Below are positions 7,850 to 17,026 of a DNA stretch of 41,800 bases, one piece after another; position 1 is the stretch's first letter, and each line of letters begins with the position of its first letter. Source of the stretch: Candidatus Peregrinibacteria bacterium (GTDB lineage: Bacteria; Patescibacteriota; Gracilibacteria; Peribacterales; Peribacteraceae); the NCBI GenBank assembly GCA_016178535.1, contig JACOTD010000091.1, positions 1 to 41,800 of the forward strand, in the 5' to 3' direction. The position numbers and the translations under genes were made by a program. A model generated the notes under the pieces. It saw nothing but the letters and a program-made list of their open reading frames with translations. It was not told where the DNA came from and did no database searches.

Positions 7850-8929
7850 TCAGAGGTTCCTCAACAGTTTTTGATACACCTCCCCACACCTCTCCGCGAT
7901 CTCCTTCCAATCATACCGCTGCGCATTCGTTCGTCCTGCTTCGGTGAGGCGGGTGCGAAGAGCGGCATCGTCGAGGAGTGCTCGTACATGGGCGGCCGCG
8001 ACCGAGGGATCATCGGGGGCCACGAGGATGCCGGTCTCTTCGTCGTGCACGATCTCCGGAATGCCGCCGACGTTCGTCGCGAGGACCGCGCACCCCGCCG
8101 CTTGCGCTTCCAGGAAGACGTTCCCGAGCGCTTCGCTTCTGGAGAGTCCGCAGAAGATCTCCGCCTGCGCAAACTCTCCGTACACCGCCGGAGTGGGGAT
8201 GTACCCGAGGAACCGCACGCGATTCAGAATGCCAAGGTCATGTGCCAGACATTCGAGAGCACCCCGCTGCGAACCGTCGCCGACGATGTGCAAATCGGTC
8301 ACTTCGCCGCCGCTCGACTGTGGTAATCGCATGAGCATGGCGAAAGCGCGCAAGAGCGTATCAACGCCTTTCATCGGTTCGAGACGTCCGACGGAGAGAA
8401 TTCTTCCTGTTCTCTTGGGATACCGTCCGCACGCTTCTTCGATCAGCCTCAGGCTGACACCGTTCGGGATGAGCGTGATATCGTCGCGTCCGTGCGTCTT
8501 GCCGCGGCGGATGAGCGCTTCGCTGATGGCCGTGATCGCGTGCGGGAATCGATGAATGGTCCCGAGGAGGAAGCGCGCATTCGTGCTCTGGAGCGTGAGG
8601 AGGCGTTTGGCTCCGGGGACGATCCATCGGCAAAGAATGAGCGCGAGTCCGGCGTACGATTCCAGGACAGCGTGCACGATCCGCGGGCGGAAGCGTCGAG
8701 CGACGAACGGCGCGAGGAGAGGGAAGAGCAGGACATCCAAGCGACATCCGAACCCGATCCGGACGAGGAGCACGCCGCCGGGAAGGCGGTCGCGCCTGGG
8801 GAGGCTCCGTCGCAATCGCGCGGTGAGGATGATCACGTCGAAGCGCGGCTGCAGCTCGCGCGCAACTTCTTCACTGCATGCCTCCGCGCCGCTGCGGAAC
8901 GGCGTGGCGAAAGCGGAAAGGATAATGAT
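7850..8929 (-). CDS. GT4 family glycosyltransferase with uncertain start
   Basis: GRILSVGRLEPMKGVDTLLRAFAML; EALGNVFLEAQAAGCAVLATNVGGIPEIV. In-frame sequence upstream of the GTG at 8836 encodes a GT-B N-terminus (RIIILSAFATPFRSGAEACSEEVARELQPRFDVIILTARL) without an ATG/GTG/TTG. Confidence 0.8.
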   Translation of the reverse strand: MIILSAFATPFRSGAEACSEEVARELQPRFDVIILTARLRRSLPRRDRLPGGVLLVRIGFGCRLDVLLFPLLAPFVARRFRPRIVHAVLESYAGLALILCRWIVPGAKRLLTLQSTNARFLLGTIHRFPHAITAISEALIRRGKTHGRDDITLIPNGVSLRLIEEACGRYPKRTGRILSVGRLEPMKGVDTLLRAFAMLMRLPQSSGGEVTDLHIVGDGSQRGALECLAHDLGILNRVRFLGYIPTPAVYGEFAQAEIFCGLSRSEALGNVFLEAQAAGCAVLATNVGGIPEIVHDEETGILVAPDDPSVAAAHVRALLDDAALRTRLTEAGRTNAQRYDWKEIAERCGEVYQKLLRNL

Positions 8930-8943
8930 GCGAGGATGTGAAC

Positions 8944-9042
8944 GGACAGTGGACAGTGGATAGTGGGCAATGAAATACGGAGGCAGACCGACCCTGCGCT
9001 GGCAAAATTGTCAATTGTCCGCTGTGCATTGTCAATTTTTCA
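8944..9042. repeat. A-type heptamer-reiterated element
   Basis: GGACAGT GGACAGT GGATAGT GGGCAAT, then arm AATTGTCAATTGTCCGCTGTGCATTGTCAATT. Confidence 0.6.
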
Positions 9043-10186
9043 GGACTTCCTCAAAGAGGTGACGATACAGTTCTCCGACAACAGCCCAGCTGAACTGCTT
9101 CTCGATTCGCGCGCGCGCGGCCTCACCCAACGATCGTCGCTTCGCAGGATCGTCGAGCAGGCGGCGGAGATGTGAAAGCAGCGCCTCACGGTCGCCGGGA
9201 GGGAAGAGAAAACCGGAAATGCCGTTCTGGAGGAGGAAGCTATTTCCGCCGACTTCCGTTGCGACGCAGGCACATCCGCTCGCCATCGCTTCCATCAGAG
9301 CATTGCTCAATCCTTCACTGTGCGACGGCAGGACGAAGATGTCGGTCGCGGCCAGGATCGCGGGAATGTCGTCACGCAGGCCCGTGAAGTGAACGTCGCA
9401 CCGGTACTGCACGACGAGAGGATGACCGTGTCGGTACCATCCGACGACCTGGATCTTCATCTGCGGGAACTGTTTCTTGAGCGGAACTGCGGCGGCGAGG
9501 AAATCATCGACGCCCTTGACGGACTCGAGGCGGCCGACGTACGTCATCGTTACTTGTTTGCTCGTTGCTCGTTGCTCATTTTTCAAATCGAGAGAACGAG
9601 AAAACGAGTAACGAGCAACATCAATCCCTGTCGGAATCACCCGCATCTTCCCCGCCACCCCGAGGAATTTCAGGAGACGTTCCGGCTGCGGATGGAAGAA
9701 GACGATCCGATCCGCGCATCGCAGAATGAGCCACCCAAGCGTCCAGGCATAGATGCGCGAGACGAGACGAAACAGGAACGTTCTCCCCCACCACGTCATT
9801 CCCACGAGCGCATCGGTCAACACCAGCGCAGGTATTCCACCTGCGCGTAGTGTTCCACGTGCGCGAAGAGAGATCATGGAGAACGACGTCCAGAAGAGTA
9901 TTTTGTTCACGATGATCACGTCGGGCTTTTCCATTGCGATGACGCGTCGCACGAGACCCGTGAATCCCGGTGCAATGCCATAATTCCACGGGTCGGGGAG
10001 GAAGAGATCTTTCTTCCGATAGATCGTGAGCGTGTCGGAAACCTCCTCGATCGACGTCTCCGCCCCCATGCACGCGACAGCCACTCTGTACCCCAATCGC
10101 TGCCACAGCTCTGCGAGCTTCACGGAACTCACCATCCAACGGCGGTCTTCTTTCCAGTAGGGGCTGATCAGGAGGATGGTGCGCAT
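9032..10186 (-). CDS. GT4 family glycosyltransferase
   Basis: MTYVGRLESVKGVDDFLAAAVPLKKQFPQMKIQVVG; FVLPSHSEGLSNALMEAMASGCACVATEVGG. Confidence 0.88.
   Translation of the reverse strand: MRTILLISPYWKEDRRWMVSSVKLAELWQRLGYRVAVACMGAETSIEEVSDTLTIYRKKDLFLPDPWNYGIAPGFTGLVRRVIAMEKPDVIIVNKILFWTSFSMISLRARGTLRAGGIPALVLTDALVGMTWWGRTFLFRLVSRIYAWTLGWLILRCADRIVFFHPQPERLLKFLGVAGKMRVIPTGIDVARYSFSRSLDLKNEQRATSKQVTMTYVGRLESVKGVDDFLAAAVPLKKQFPQMKIQVVGWYRHGHPLVVQYRCDVHFTGLRDDIPAILAATDIFVLPSHSEGLSNALMEAMASGCACVATEVGGNSFLLQNGISGFLFPPGDREALLSHLRRLLDDPAKRRSLGEAARARIEKQFSWAVVGELYRHLFEEVLKN
9549..9626. repeat. A-type inverted repeat inside the GT CDS
   Basis: Arms GCTCGTTGCTCGTTGCTC and GAGAACGAGAAAACGAGTAACGAGCAAC; encodes RYSFSRSLDLKNEQRATSKQ in frame. 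Confidence 0.7.
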
Positions 10187-10216
10187 GGAACGGGGAGATG
10201 AATGATCGCGAGTAGG

Positions 10217-11032
10217 TCAGCGCGCTCTATTCCCGACTACATTTTCCATAATTGCCAAAATTTGCCGCATCGTATTCTTTTCTCCGGACAAAAAATCCCA
10301 TAGTTCGCTCCCCAACATGAATTCCTCGGGCGCAAAGTAATTGCCGCCCCCAATCAGATATTGCATGAACCTTTTCTTATCATATCCAAGCGGAGTCGGA
10401 TTTGTGGGATCGAAAGGAAAACCGATAAAATAGAGAATTTTTTTGTCAGGAAAGGAATTGTGCAGTGCTATTTTTGCCTCCAGCATCTTCTGTTTCTCCC
10501 CTGCCGATTCCCCCTTATTGGGACGAACGGATTTCAGTTCTATAGCCGTGATGGAATCATGGGTTTCCCAGAACACATCAACAGTGAAATCGGCAGCCTC
10601 CTGCATTTTGAGAGAAGAAGCAGAAAGAATTTCTGCGATCTCTGATTCTTCATTTGGGGACGTATTTCCACTTTTAGGTTTATTCCATATCTGTTTGATT
10701 TTCGTCGTTTGCGTGTCACTAATTTTCAAAGATGTTTTCTTTTTTGTTGTGAAAGCCATTTTTTTTCCTCCACTCAGGATGCATGCGACGCGCTCAAAGA
10801 AAGATCCCATGGAAGTATTCACTCCCTGCACCCAGCTGCTCACTTGAAGAATAGATGTGACATCTTGACTGCGTGTTTGCAATTGTGCTTCAAATGCATG
10901 GTATAGAACGCGATGGAAAGGTTCATTTCTCTTGAACGTGCTTTCTGTTGGAAACAGCAATGTGCGATTCTGCAAAACAGCATTGAATGCTTTTGCAATG
11001 GAATCTTTCTTCGATCGATGAAGCATGCTCAA
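10217..11032 (-). CDS. Type II restriction endonuclease, TdeIII/MjaII-like
   Basis: ADFTVDVFWETHDSITAIELKSVRPNKGESAGEKQKMLEAKIALHNSFPDKKILYFIGFPFDPTNPTPLGYDKKRF carries a D...ExK nuclease-like signature; 3 nt from the MTase. Confidence 0.7.
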   Translation of the reverse strand: MSMLHRSKKDSIAKAFNAVLQNRTLLFPTESTFKRNEPFHRVLYHAFEAQLQTRSQDVTSILQVSSWVQGVNTSMGSFFERVACILSGGKKMAFTTKKKTSLKISDTQTTKIKQIWNKPKSGNTSPNEESEIAEILSASSLKMQEAADFTVDVFWETHDSITAIELKSVRPNKGESAGEKQKMLEAKIALHNSFPDKKILYFIGFPFDPTNPTPLGYDKKRFMQYLIGGGNYFAPEEFMLGSELWDFLSGEKNTMRQILAIMENVVGNRAR

Positions 11033-11035
11033 AGT

Positions 11036-12610
11036 TTAGACCTTCTCCTTCAAGTGAAAAATAGTTTCCGAATATGGATTCCTATCGCGTTCCGTTCTGT
11101 TGAGTACCGGACGCTTGAATCGCTGAACGATCTGCATGCTTGTCTTCTCCGCGATGCGCGGATACAGATTCCATTTGTCATTTGCCACCAGAAAAACATC
11201 GTAGTCTTCAGCGAGATACCGCTTGCAGTTATGGAGCACGGCAGTGATGCCGTCGATGTACAATTCGCGCGCTTGTTTGCCCTGACCTTTGCGAAGGGAG
11301 CCAATCTCTGACTCATCACGACGAGGAAATCCAAAGAGATCATAGGCATAGGCATGTTGCTCGTGATAATCGATCTGTCCCACATAGGGAGGTGAGGAAA
11401 AAATTCCGCGAATCTTTTCTTTCTGCAGCAGAAATGCAAGCGGTGGAGTCTTTTGCGCTGCTTCTGCAATATCGACTGTTCTTGAATCACCAGCGATGAT
11501 GCTGTACAGTGCGGGCGTGCGTAGGGCAGAGAAACGCTGAAGACGCGCCAACGTATCGTCTGCATATCTCTCGAACATTTTTCGCATGGAAAAGAGCGGT
11601 TTGCAGATCTTCTTATGCTTGTAACAGTAATAGATATCGAGTTGCGGTTCCTTGAGAGTGGCAAGATCGCTATGCGTTGTTGCGCGGCACGATCGTGCAG
11701 TGCGACTGAGAATGACTGCGAGTATTTTTTTTATTTCTGGAGCGGATTGTTTTTTAATATATTCAAAGGTCTCCTGAATTTCTCGACGTATAGTATCGAC
11801 ATACCACGTATCCAAAAATGTAGTACCTTTCTGGGACTGTAGACGAATGTTGTATTTCTTCTGAAGCGCATGATACAGGGGAAGGCATTCTTTTTCCCTT
11901 GCGCGAGCGTACGTGTCTTCTGCTATTTCCCGACGATGAACCTTGTACTTGAATGATGGATGAGGGAAATATTTGGCATTGATTGCCGATAGAAGGGAAA
12001 TGAGTTCCTCTTCAAATTCCTGCAGATGACTATCTACTTCTGCGCGGTTCAAATATTCCTTCATGTCCTGGATGGCTTTTTCTAATGTTTGGAGATCGTA
12101 CGATTGGATTTTGCACTCAGCAATAACACAATTAAATTGGGAAATATCGATGCCAATACCATGCATGCCCAGTTCATGTGCTTGTACCAGAGTGGTTCCT
12201 GATCCTAAAAAAGGATCAAGCACTATATCGTTCTTACGAAAATACGCCTTCTTTTTAAAATCATCGGTATGTTCATCGAGGAAATATTCAACGAGCTGTG
12301 GGATGAACTTTCCTTTATAGGGGTGTAAGCGATGCACGTTCTTGGTTGTATCTTTCTCGTGAAGATGATCAAACGATAGCGCCCAGTTGAGATCGTCTCC
12401 TAATACTTTCTTCCAGTCTACCTCTCGCTGACCATGAAAACTCTCGTAGTACTTTTGAAGATCCTTCAGCGCTACTTTCGTGGTGCCATTCAATTGATAT
12501 TTTCTCACTCTTCCATACTGCACGAGATAGGAAATATTGGAGGGAGAGATATCTTGTTTCAATAAGGCTGCTGCCCATTTACTCGCTTCTTGTATTGTAA
12601 GAAGAGTCAT
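11036..12610 (-). CDS. Site-specific DNA methyltransferase (SPPY type, probable N4-cytosine) with N-terminal HTH/excisionase-like region
   Basis: NDIVLDPFLGSGTTLVQAHELGMHGIGIDIS (motif I) before IRGIFSSPPYVGQIDYHEQHAY (motif IV); N-terminus LTIQEASKWAAALLKQDISPSNISYLVQYGRVRKYQLNGTTKVALKDLQKY. Confidence 0.88.
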   Translation of the reverse strand: MTLLTIQEASKWAAALLKQDISPSNISYLVQYGRVRKYQLNGTTKVALKDLQKYYESFHGQREVDWKKVLGDDLNWALSFDHLHEKDTTKNVHRLHPYKGKFIPQLVEYFLDEHTDDFKKKAYFRKNDIVLDPFLGSGTTLVQAHELGMHGIGIDISQFNCVIAECKIQSYDLQTLEKAIQDMKEYLNRAEVDSHLQEFEEELISLLSAINAKYFPHPSFKYKVHRREIAEDTYARAREKECLPLYHALQKKYNIRLQSQKGTTFLDTWYVDTIRREIQETFEYIKKQSAPEIKKILAVILSRTARSCRATTHSDLATLKEPQLDIYYCYKHKKICKPLFSMRKMFERYADDTLARLQRFSALRTPALYSIIAGDSRTVDIAEAAQKTPPLAFLLQKEKIRGIFSSPPYVGQIDYHEQHAYAYDLFGFPRRDESEIGSLRKGQGKQARELYIDGITAVLHNCKRYLAEDYDVFLVANDKWNLYPRIAEKTSMQIVQRFKRPVLNRTERDRNPYSETIFHLKEKV

Positions 12611-12678
12611 GTGTGAAAGCTATCATATCTCTTGGATCGGGCCAAGCGTTCTCTCGTGCAGGGAGAAGAAAAATATGT

Positions 12679-12698
12679 TGGTGTACAAATGTACACCA
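12679..12698. promoter_or_regulatory. Perfect palindrome TGGTGTACA-AA-TGTACACCA, candidate operator
   Basis: 9-bp arms with 2-nt centre, 69 bp upstream of the MTase ATG. Confidence 0.5.
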
Positions 12699-12702
12699 TT
12701 TC

Positions 12703-13056
12703 TCAATTTTTCACATTCTTCTCCAATCCAGCCTCCCGCAGCGCAATCTCCCGCACGACCTTCGTGTGCCGCTGCTCGAGTTCTTCCAGGCGCACGACGA
12801 GGTAGAAGACGAGGAAGAAGAGGATCCCCATGAACGTGACGATCACTGCGTTCTCCTGATTCGCGATCCCCGTGAGGAGCGAGAGGTAGTGGAGGAAGGA
12901 GGGATAGAGCGTGATGAACGCAATCGTGCCCCAGAAGAGCGTCCAGAAGCAGGCTTCCCATACGCTCTTCTTCTTGCGTACGACCAGATTCCACGCGTAG
13001 AGGATTGCGAGGAGCGAGACGACCGGCGCGACGATTTGGTAGGCGGTTAAATGCAC
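12703..13056 (-). CDS. DUF2304-like small membrane protein
   Basis: QIVAPVVSLLAILYAWNLVVRKKKSVWEACFWTLFWGTIAFITLYPSFLHYLSLLTGIANQENAVIVTFMGILFFLVFYLVVRLEELEQR; GTG start at 13056. Confidence 0.75.
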   Translation of the reverse strand: MHLTAYQIVAPVVSLLAILYAWNLVVRKKKSVWEACFWTLFWGTIAFITLYPSFLHYLSLLTGIANQENAVIVTFMGILFFLVFYLVVRLEELEQRHTKVVREIALREAGLEKNVKN

Positions 13057-13060
13057 GCGA

Positions 13061-13149
13061 TGGAGAATTGAAAATTGACAATGGCGACACCTTCCCCGCC
13101 ACGAGAGAAACTTCCATAATTTTCCATTATCAATTATCAATTGTCAATT
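13061..13149. repeat. A-type heptamer-reiterated inverted repeat
   Basis: Left AGAATTG AAAATTG ACAATGG; right arm reverse complement GAATTGA CAATTGA TAATTGA TAATGGA. Confidence 0.6.
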
Positions 13150-13152
13150 CGC

Positions 13153-13818
13153 TCAGCGCAGAAACGACCGCAAGAGAATCTTCAACGCGGTTCTCACCCC
13201 GCTTGCAAACGATTGCCCCTTCGCCAGTGTGTACTCCGAGTAGAGCACCTTCGTGGGGATTTCGGCGATGCGCCACCGGTGGGCTGCGGCCTCGCGGACG
13301 ATTTCCGTGCAGCACTCGAAGCCGCTCATGCGCAAGTCGATCTCGCGCACGGCGCGCTTTCCGAAGACCTTGAATCCGCACTGGCTGTCCTGGACCCATC
13401 GTCCGGTCGTGACGAAGGTGACGATGTTGCCGATGCCGTTGAAGACGCGTCGGATGAGGGGGATGCGGTTGCGCTGACCGAAGCGATTCGCGAAGACGAT
13501 GTCCGCGCTGTCCTCCGCCACGGGATGGAGAAGTAAAGCGATATCCGCCGGATCATGCTGGCCGTCGGCATCGAGCGTGACGATGGTATCGGCGCCAAGG
13601 GAACGTGCGGCCTCGATGCCCGTCATCGTCGCGGCTCCGGTACCGCTGTTCTCCAAATGGCGAACGACGATCGCTCCCGAAGCAGCCGCCACGCGCGCCG
13701 TGTCGTCAGTCGAACCGTCATCCACGACGACCACGCGGTCCGTGCGCTCTCGCGCCGCCTCCACGACCTTCTGCAGGTGCGTGGCTTCGTTGTACGCCGG
13801 AATGACGGTGATGATCAT
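13153..13818 (-). CDS. GT2 family glycosyltransferase
   Basis: MIITVIPAYNEATHLQKVVEAARERTDRVVVVDDGSTDDTARVAAASGA; TIVTLDADGQHDPADI. Confidence 0.92.
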   Translation of the reverse strand: MIITVIPAYNEATHLQKVVEAARERTDRVVVVDDGSTDDTARVAAASGAIVVRHLENSGTGAATMTGIEAARSLGADTIVTLDADGQHDPADIALLLHPVAEDSADIVFANRFGQRNRIPLIRRVFNGIGNIVTFVTTGRWVQDSQCGFKVFGKRAVREIDLRMSGFECCTEIVREAAAHRWRIAEIPTKVLYSEYTLAKGQSFASGVRTALKILLRSFLR

Positions 13819-13861
13819 GATAGGAGCATACGGGAAGAGGAGGTCAACACACAGAGAATAT

Positions 13862-13928
13862 GCACAGTGCACAGCGGTTCAGTGATTGGTCCATTTGATC
13901 ATTGCACTGAACCGCTGAACCGCTGATA
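13862..13928. repeat. Hairpin with short reiterated arms
   Basis: GCGGTTCAGTG / CACTGAACCGC perfect stem followed by 8-bp repeats TGAACCGC TGAACCGC. Confidence 0.6.
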
Positions 13929-13976
13929 CGTTGATCCACTCGCCATTCCCTGCATGACCGGAACAGGCGGGACATC

Positions 13977-16847
13977 TCAATGAATCAAGACGAATGCCAC
14001 CCCCGCCGAGGGGTCATTGATCACGATCTGGAGGCCGATGCCCGGCGTATTGAGGAAGTCAACGAAGTCATTGACCTTCTTGTGAAGCGAGCCTCCGGGG
14101 TCGCGCTCGATCGTCGAGGTGTTCGTATCGAAGATGATGCTGTTGAATCCCAGCGCCTTGAGACGGTTGACGGTCGTGCGCGGATCCTTGCCCTGGCTGA
14201 TGCAATGGAACGTGTCGAGCTGGGCATCCGCCAGGCCGATGACTTCGAGGTTCTTGGGGATGAAGTACGGGATGAACGTTCCCACCCGGTAGAGGTACGG
14301 CCGCCCGGGGATCGTCCGGTGTCGATCCGTCACGATCTTCTGAATCGTGTCGTACCACGGGATCGTTCGCTGGCTGAGCGCCTCCGCTGAGATTTTCCCC
14401 ATGGGATACTCGAAGATATTGCGCTGCTGTTCAAACTGCCAGATGCGCATCGCGAACACGATGACGAGGGACAGGCCGATGAGCGTCCCCGCCGTCGCGC
14501 GGGACCAGAGATCCGGGGCCTCGGCAATGAGCCCTTCCATGCCGATGGAGAGTCCCAGGAACATGCCCACTCCGTACCACGGGATGCCGTTGGCGAGGAA
14601 GATCCATTCGACGATGACGAAGAGCGTGCCGGCGAAGAGATAGCGCAGCCACCGCGCCTTCCGCATCCAGAAGAACGGCACGAGGAGGAGGAGCGGAAAC
14701 AGGAAGAGTGATGGAGACGTCGTTACGTAGTACCCGGCGGAATCCAGATTCAGCACCGTGCGCCACGGGAGGAGCGCGTAGTGCCCGATGCCCTGATCGA
14801 AGCCCCAGTACCGATCGAGTTCCTCCGTCGCTCCGGTGGCCTTGCAACTCGGATCATCGTGGTTCACTTGGAGATCGGCAGGCAGACTTCGAACCGGCTG
14901 ATCGTGATCGGGCGGGCTCGGGCTCCCCCACAGCTGCATCTGCGGAGAAATGGTATTGGGAGCGCCCATGGCGACGCGCGGGACGATGTTCCCCGCCTGG
15001 ATATTGTTGTACGTCATCCATGGGGAGATGGCAGCGAGGACGCCGATGACGAAGACTCCGAAGGAGAGCAAGGGCTTCCATCGAGGTCGCGACGTCGAGC
15101 GAACGACGGCGTAGGCGACGCAGACTGTCCCGAGTACGAGACAGAGGATCATGAATGCGGATCGCGAGAGCGGCATCGCTCCGCCGAGCATGCGCGCGAA
15201 TGTCCCCTCCACATTGAAGACGTTCTGATACGCGAACACGGCGAAGGCGAAGAAGGCCATGCCGAGGAACGCCGTCCAATGGAAGAGAACGGCGAAGAGA
15301 ATCGCGATGATCTCCATGACTACCATGATCGCCGTCGGCTTCATGGAGAATGCGAGTCCGGCAAAGACGCCGGTGATGAGCAGCCAACGCCAACCTTCGC
15401 CCCGCCGCCGCGGGGCTACGGTCGGCAGGCCATTTTGTCCAAGAACGTTTTCATCAGCTTGGGCTTGAGCATGCGCGAACGATTGGGGTTCTTCCGCATC
15501 GAAGAGGTGCGTGAAGAGGGTGAACGTCGCGAGCGCCCCCATCGTGAAGACGGCGTTATCGATCTTCATGTCCGCGAAGGAAAAGTGTCCCACGAGCGGC
15601 AGGCTGTAGTAGAGGAGGGCCGCGAGCAGCCCCTTCCGTTTCCCGAAGAAGGTGTTCGCGAGGAGGAAAACGGAGAGGATGGCCAGGAGTCCTTCCGTCC
15701 AATTGATGATCATGGATGCCGTCGCCGCGAAGGGATTGGTGTACCCGAAGAGCAGGAATCCGAGGGAGGTGAGGTACTCCCACTGGAACTGCGACATGGA
15801 AAAAATGAAGGAACCGTAGCTCACGAGCAGCCGCGGCCGATTGAGATAGCTGCCCAGATCGTCCCATCCGATGGGGAAGGGGCGGACAACGGTGAGGAAG
15901 TTGATCGCGAGGTAGCTCACGATGAGCCACAGCAGGAGAATGGAGAGGTCGTACCAGGAAACATCGTGCTGCGTCTCGGACCAGTAGAACTTCTGAATCC
16001 AATACCACGCCGACCGATAGCACAGGATCGGCACGGCGATGACGAGGATCCATCCGACGTTCGCCGTGTAGAGAGAGGAAATGGCGAGCGTCCACAAGAC
16101 TGCGATCCACGCGCCCGCCCCGATCCCGACACTGATCACGGCTTCCGTGAGGAGGCGCCGCGGTCGCAGACCGAGGAGCACCAGAAGCATGTGTCCCGCG
16201 ACGAGGAGTTCGAAGAGGAAGGTGCCTGCCACCGCCACTTGGGAGAGGACCCGCGTGATGAAGGATCCCTCGATGCACGATGCGCTCATGTCGTAGATGC
16301 CCACCCCCGAGTCGCTCTGACCGGCGAGAGTCAAGCACCCGCGATTGAGGAGATCGTCGAAGTTCCTCTGCAACGTTTTCAGCCCTTCCTCCGAGACATT
16401 GGTGTAGACCTCGGGCTTCGGCTCGACGATGCGCGTCATCGGCGAACCGTCGCTCGTCCCGAAGCTGAGCACATTGAAGAACAGGAAGAGCGAACTCAGG
16501 AAGAGCGCGAGGAAGTGCCATGGGCGCAAGCGCGCGCGCAGCCGTCCACTGCCCCGAACGAACACGTTCCAGAGGACGAATCCCGCGTAGAGGAGAGCGC
16601 TGATGCCGATGTACCAGTAAAAGGGGGACATGCGGCTGATCGTGCGTACGATCGACGGAACAAACGCAAGTGCGCCGCGGCAGAAGAGCGAGCCGCACGT
16701 CTGCTGGATCTTCGTGGCCTGATCGTCGTGCACGAGCACGGACTGGTGCACCGGCACGCCCAGGTACGCGAAGAGCGTGAAGACGCCCCAGAACAGGAGC
16801 GCGCCAAAGAGGATCATCGAGAGAATACGGGTGGTCTTTTCTTTCAT
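13977..16847 (-). CDS. Large polytopic membrane protein, GT-C (ArnT/PMT-like) candidate, 956 aa
   Basis: Many hydrophobic segments; GWRWLLITGVFAGLAFSMKPTAIMVVMEI resembles the ArnT-type loop region. Confidence 0.7.
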   Translation of the reverse strand: MKEKTTRILSMILFGALLFWGVFTLFAYLGVPVHQSVLVHDDQATKIQQTCGSLFCRGALAFVPSIVRTISRMSPFYWYIGISALLYAGFVLWNVFVRGSGRLRARLRPWHFLALFLSSLFLFFNVLSFGTSDGSPMTRIVEPKPEVYTNVSEEGLKTLQRNFDDLLNRGCLTLAGQSDSGVGIYDMSASCIEGSFITRVLSQVAVAGTFLFELLVAGHMLLVLLGLRPRRLLTEAVISVGIGAGAWIAVLWTLAISSLYTANVGWILVIAVPILCYRSAWYWIQKFYWSETQHDVSWYDLSILLLWLIVSYLAINFLTVVRPFPIGWDDLGSYLNRPRLLVSYGSFIFSMSQFQWEYLTSLGFLLFGYTNPFAATASMIINWTEGLLAILSVFLLANTFFGKRKGLLAALLYYSLPLVGHFSFADMKIDNAVFTMGALATFTLFTHLFDAEEPQSFAHAQAQADENVLGQNGLPTVAPRRRGEGWRWLLITGVFAGLAFSMKPTAIMVVMEIIAILFAVLFHWTAFLGMAFFAFAVFAYQNVFNVEGTFARMLGGAMPLSRSAFMILCLVLGTVCVAYAVVRSTSRPRWKPLLSFGVFVIGVLAAISPWMTYNNIQAGNIVPRVAMGAPNTISPQMQLWGSPSPPDHDQPVRSLPADLQVNHDDPSCKATGATEELDRYWGFDQGIGHYALLPWRTVLNLDSAGYYVTTSPSLFLFPLLLLVPFFWMRKARWLRYLFAGTLFVIVEWIFLANGIPWYGVGMFLGLSIGMEGLIAEAPDLWSRATAGTLIGLSLVIVFAMRIWQFEQQRNIFEYPMGKISAEALSQRTIPWYDTIQKIVTDRHRTIPGRPYLYRVGTFIPYFIPKNLEVIGLADAQLDTFHCISQGKDPRTTVNRLKALGFNSIIFDTNTSTIERDPGGSLHKKVNDFVDFLNTPGIGLQIVINDPSAGVAFVLIH
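15391..15438 (-). repeat. C-type hairpin repeat inside the GT-C CDS
   Basis: Minus strand TGGCCTGCCGACCGTAG-CCCCGCGGCGGCGGGG-CGAAGGTTGG; encodes NGLPTVAPRRRGEGW. Confidence 0.7.
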
Positions 16848-16895
16848 GGATGAGAACGAACAACGGCATGGTACCAGAAGAAAGCGACAGGGAAT

Positions 16896-17003
16896 ATGGT
16901 TGGATGGTTACAAGGCAAGGACAGATGGTTTTCTCAAGAAGACTTCGTTATCGCTTGCGAACCATCTCACCATCCAGCCATCTTTCCATCGAACCATTCT
17001 GCG
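16896..17003. repeat. GATGG-reiterated inverted repeat (period about 8)
   Basis: Left ATGGTTGGATGGTTACAAGG...; right CCATCTCACCATCCAGCCATCTTTCCATCGAACCATT. Confidence 0.55.
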
Positions 17004-17026
17004 AATCGTACTAGAATGCCGATCCA

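Noticed and set aside
14781-16853. 690-aa + strand ORF
   Set aside because: Antisense to the 956-aa membrane protein; charged low-complexity translation typical of high-GC shadow frames.
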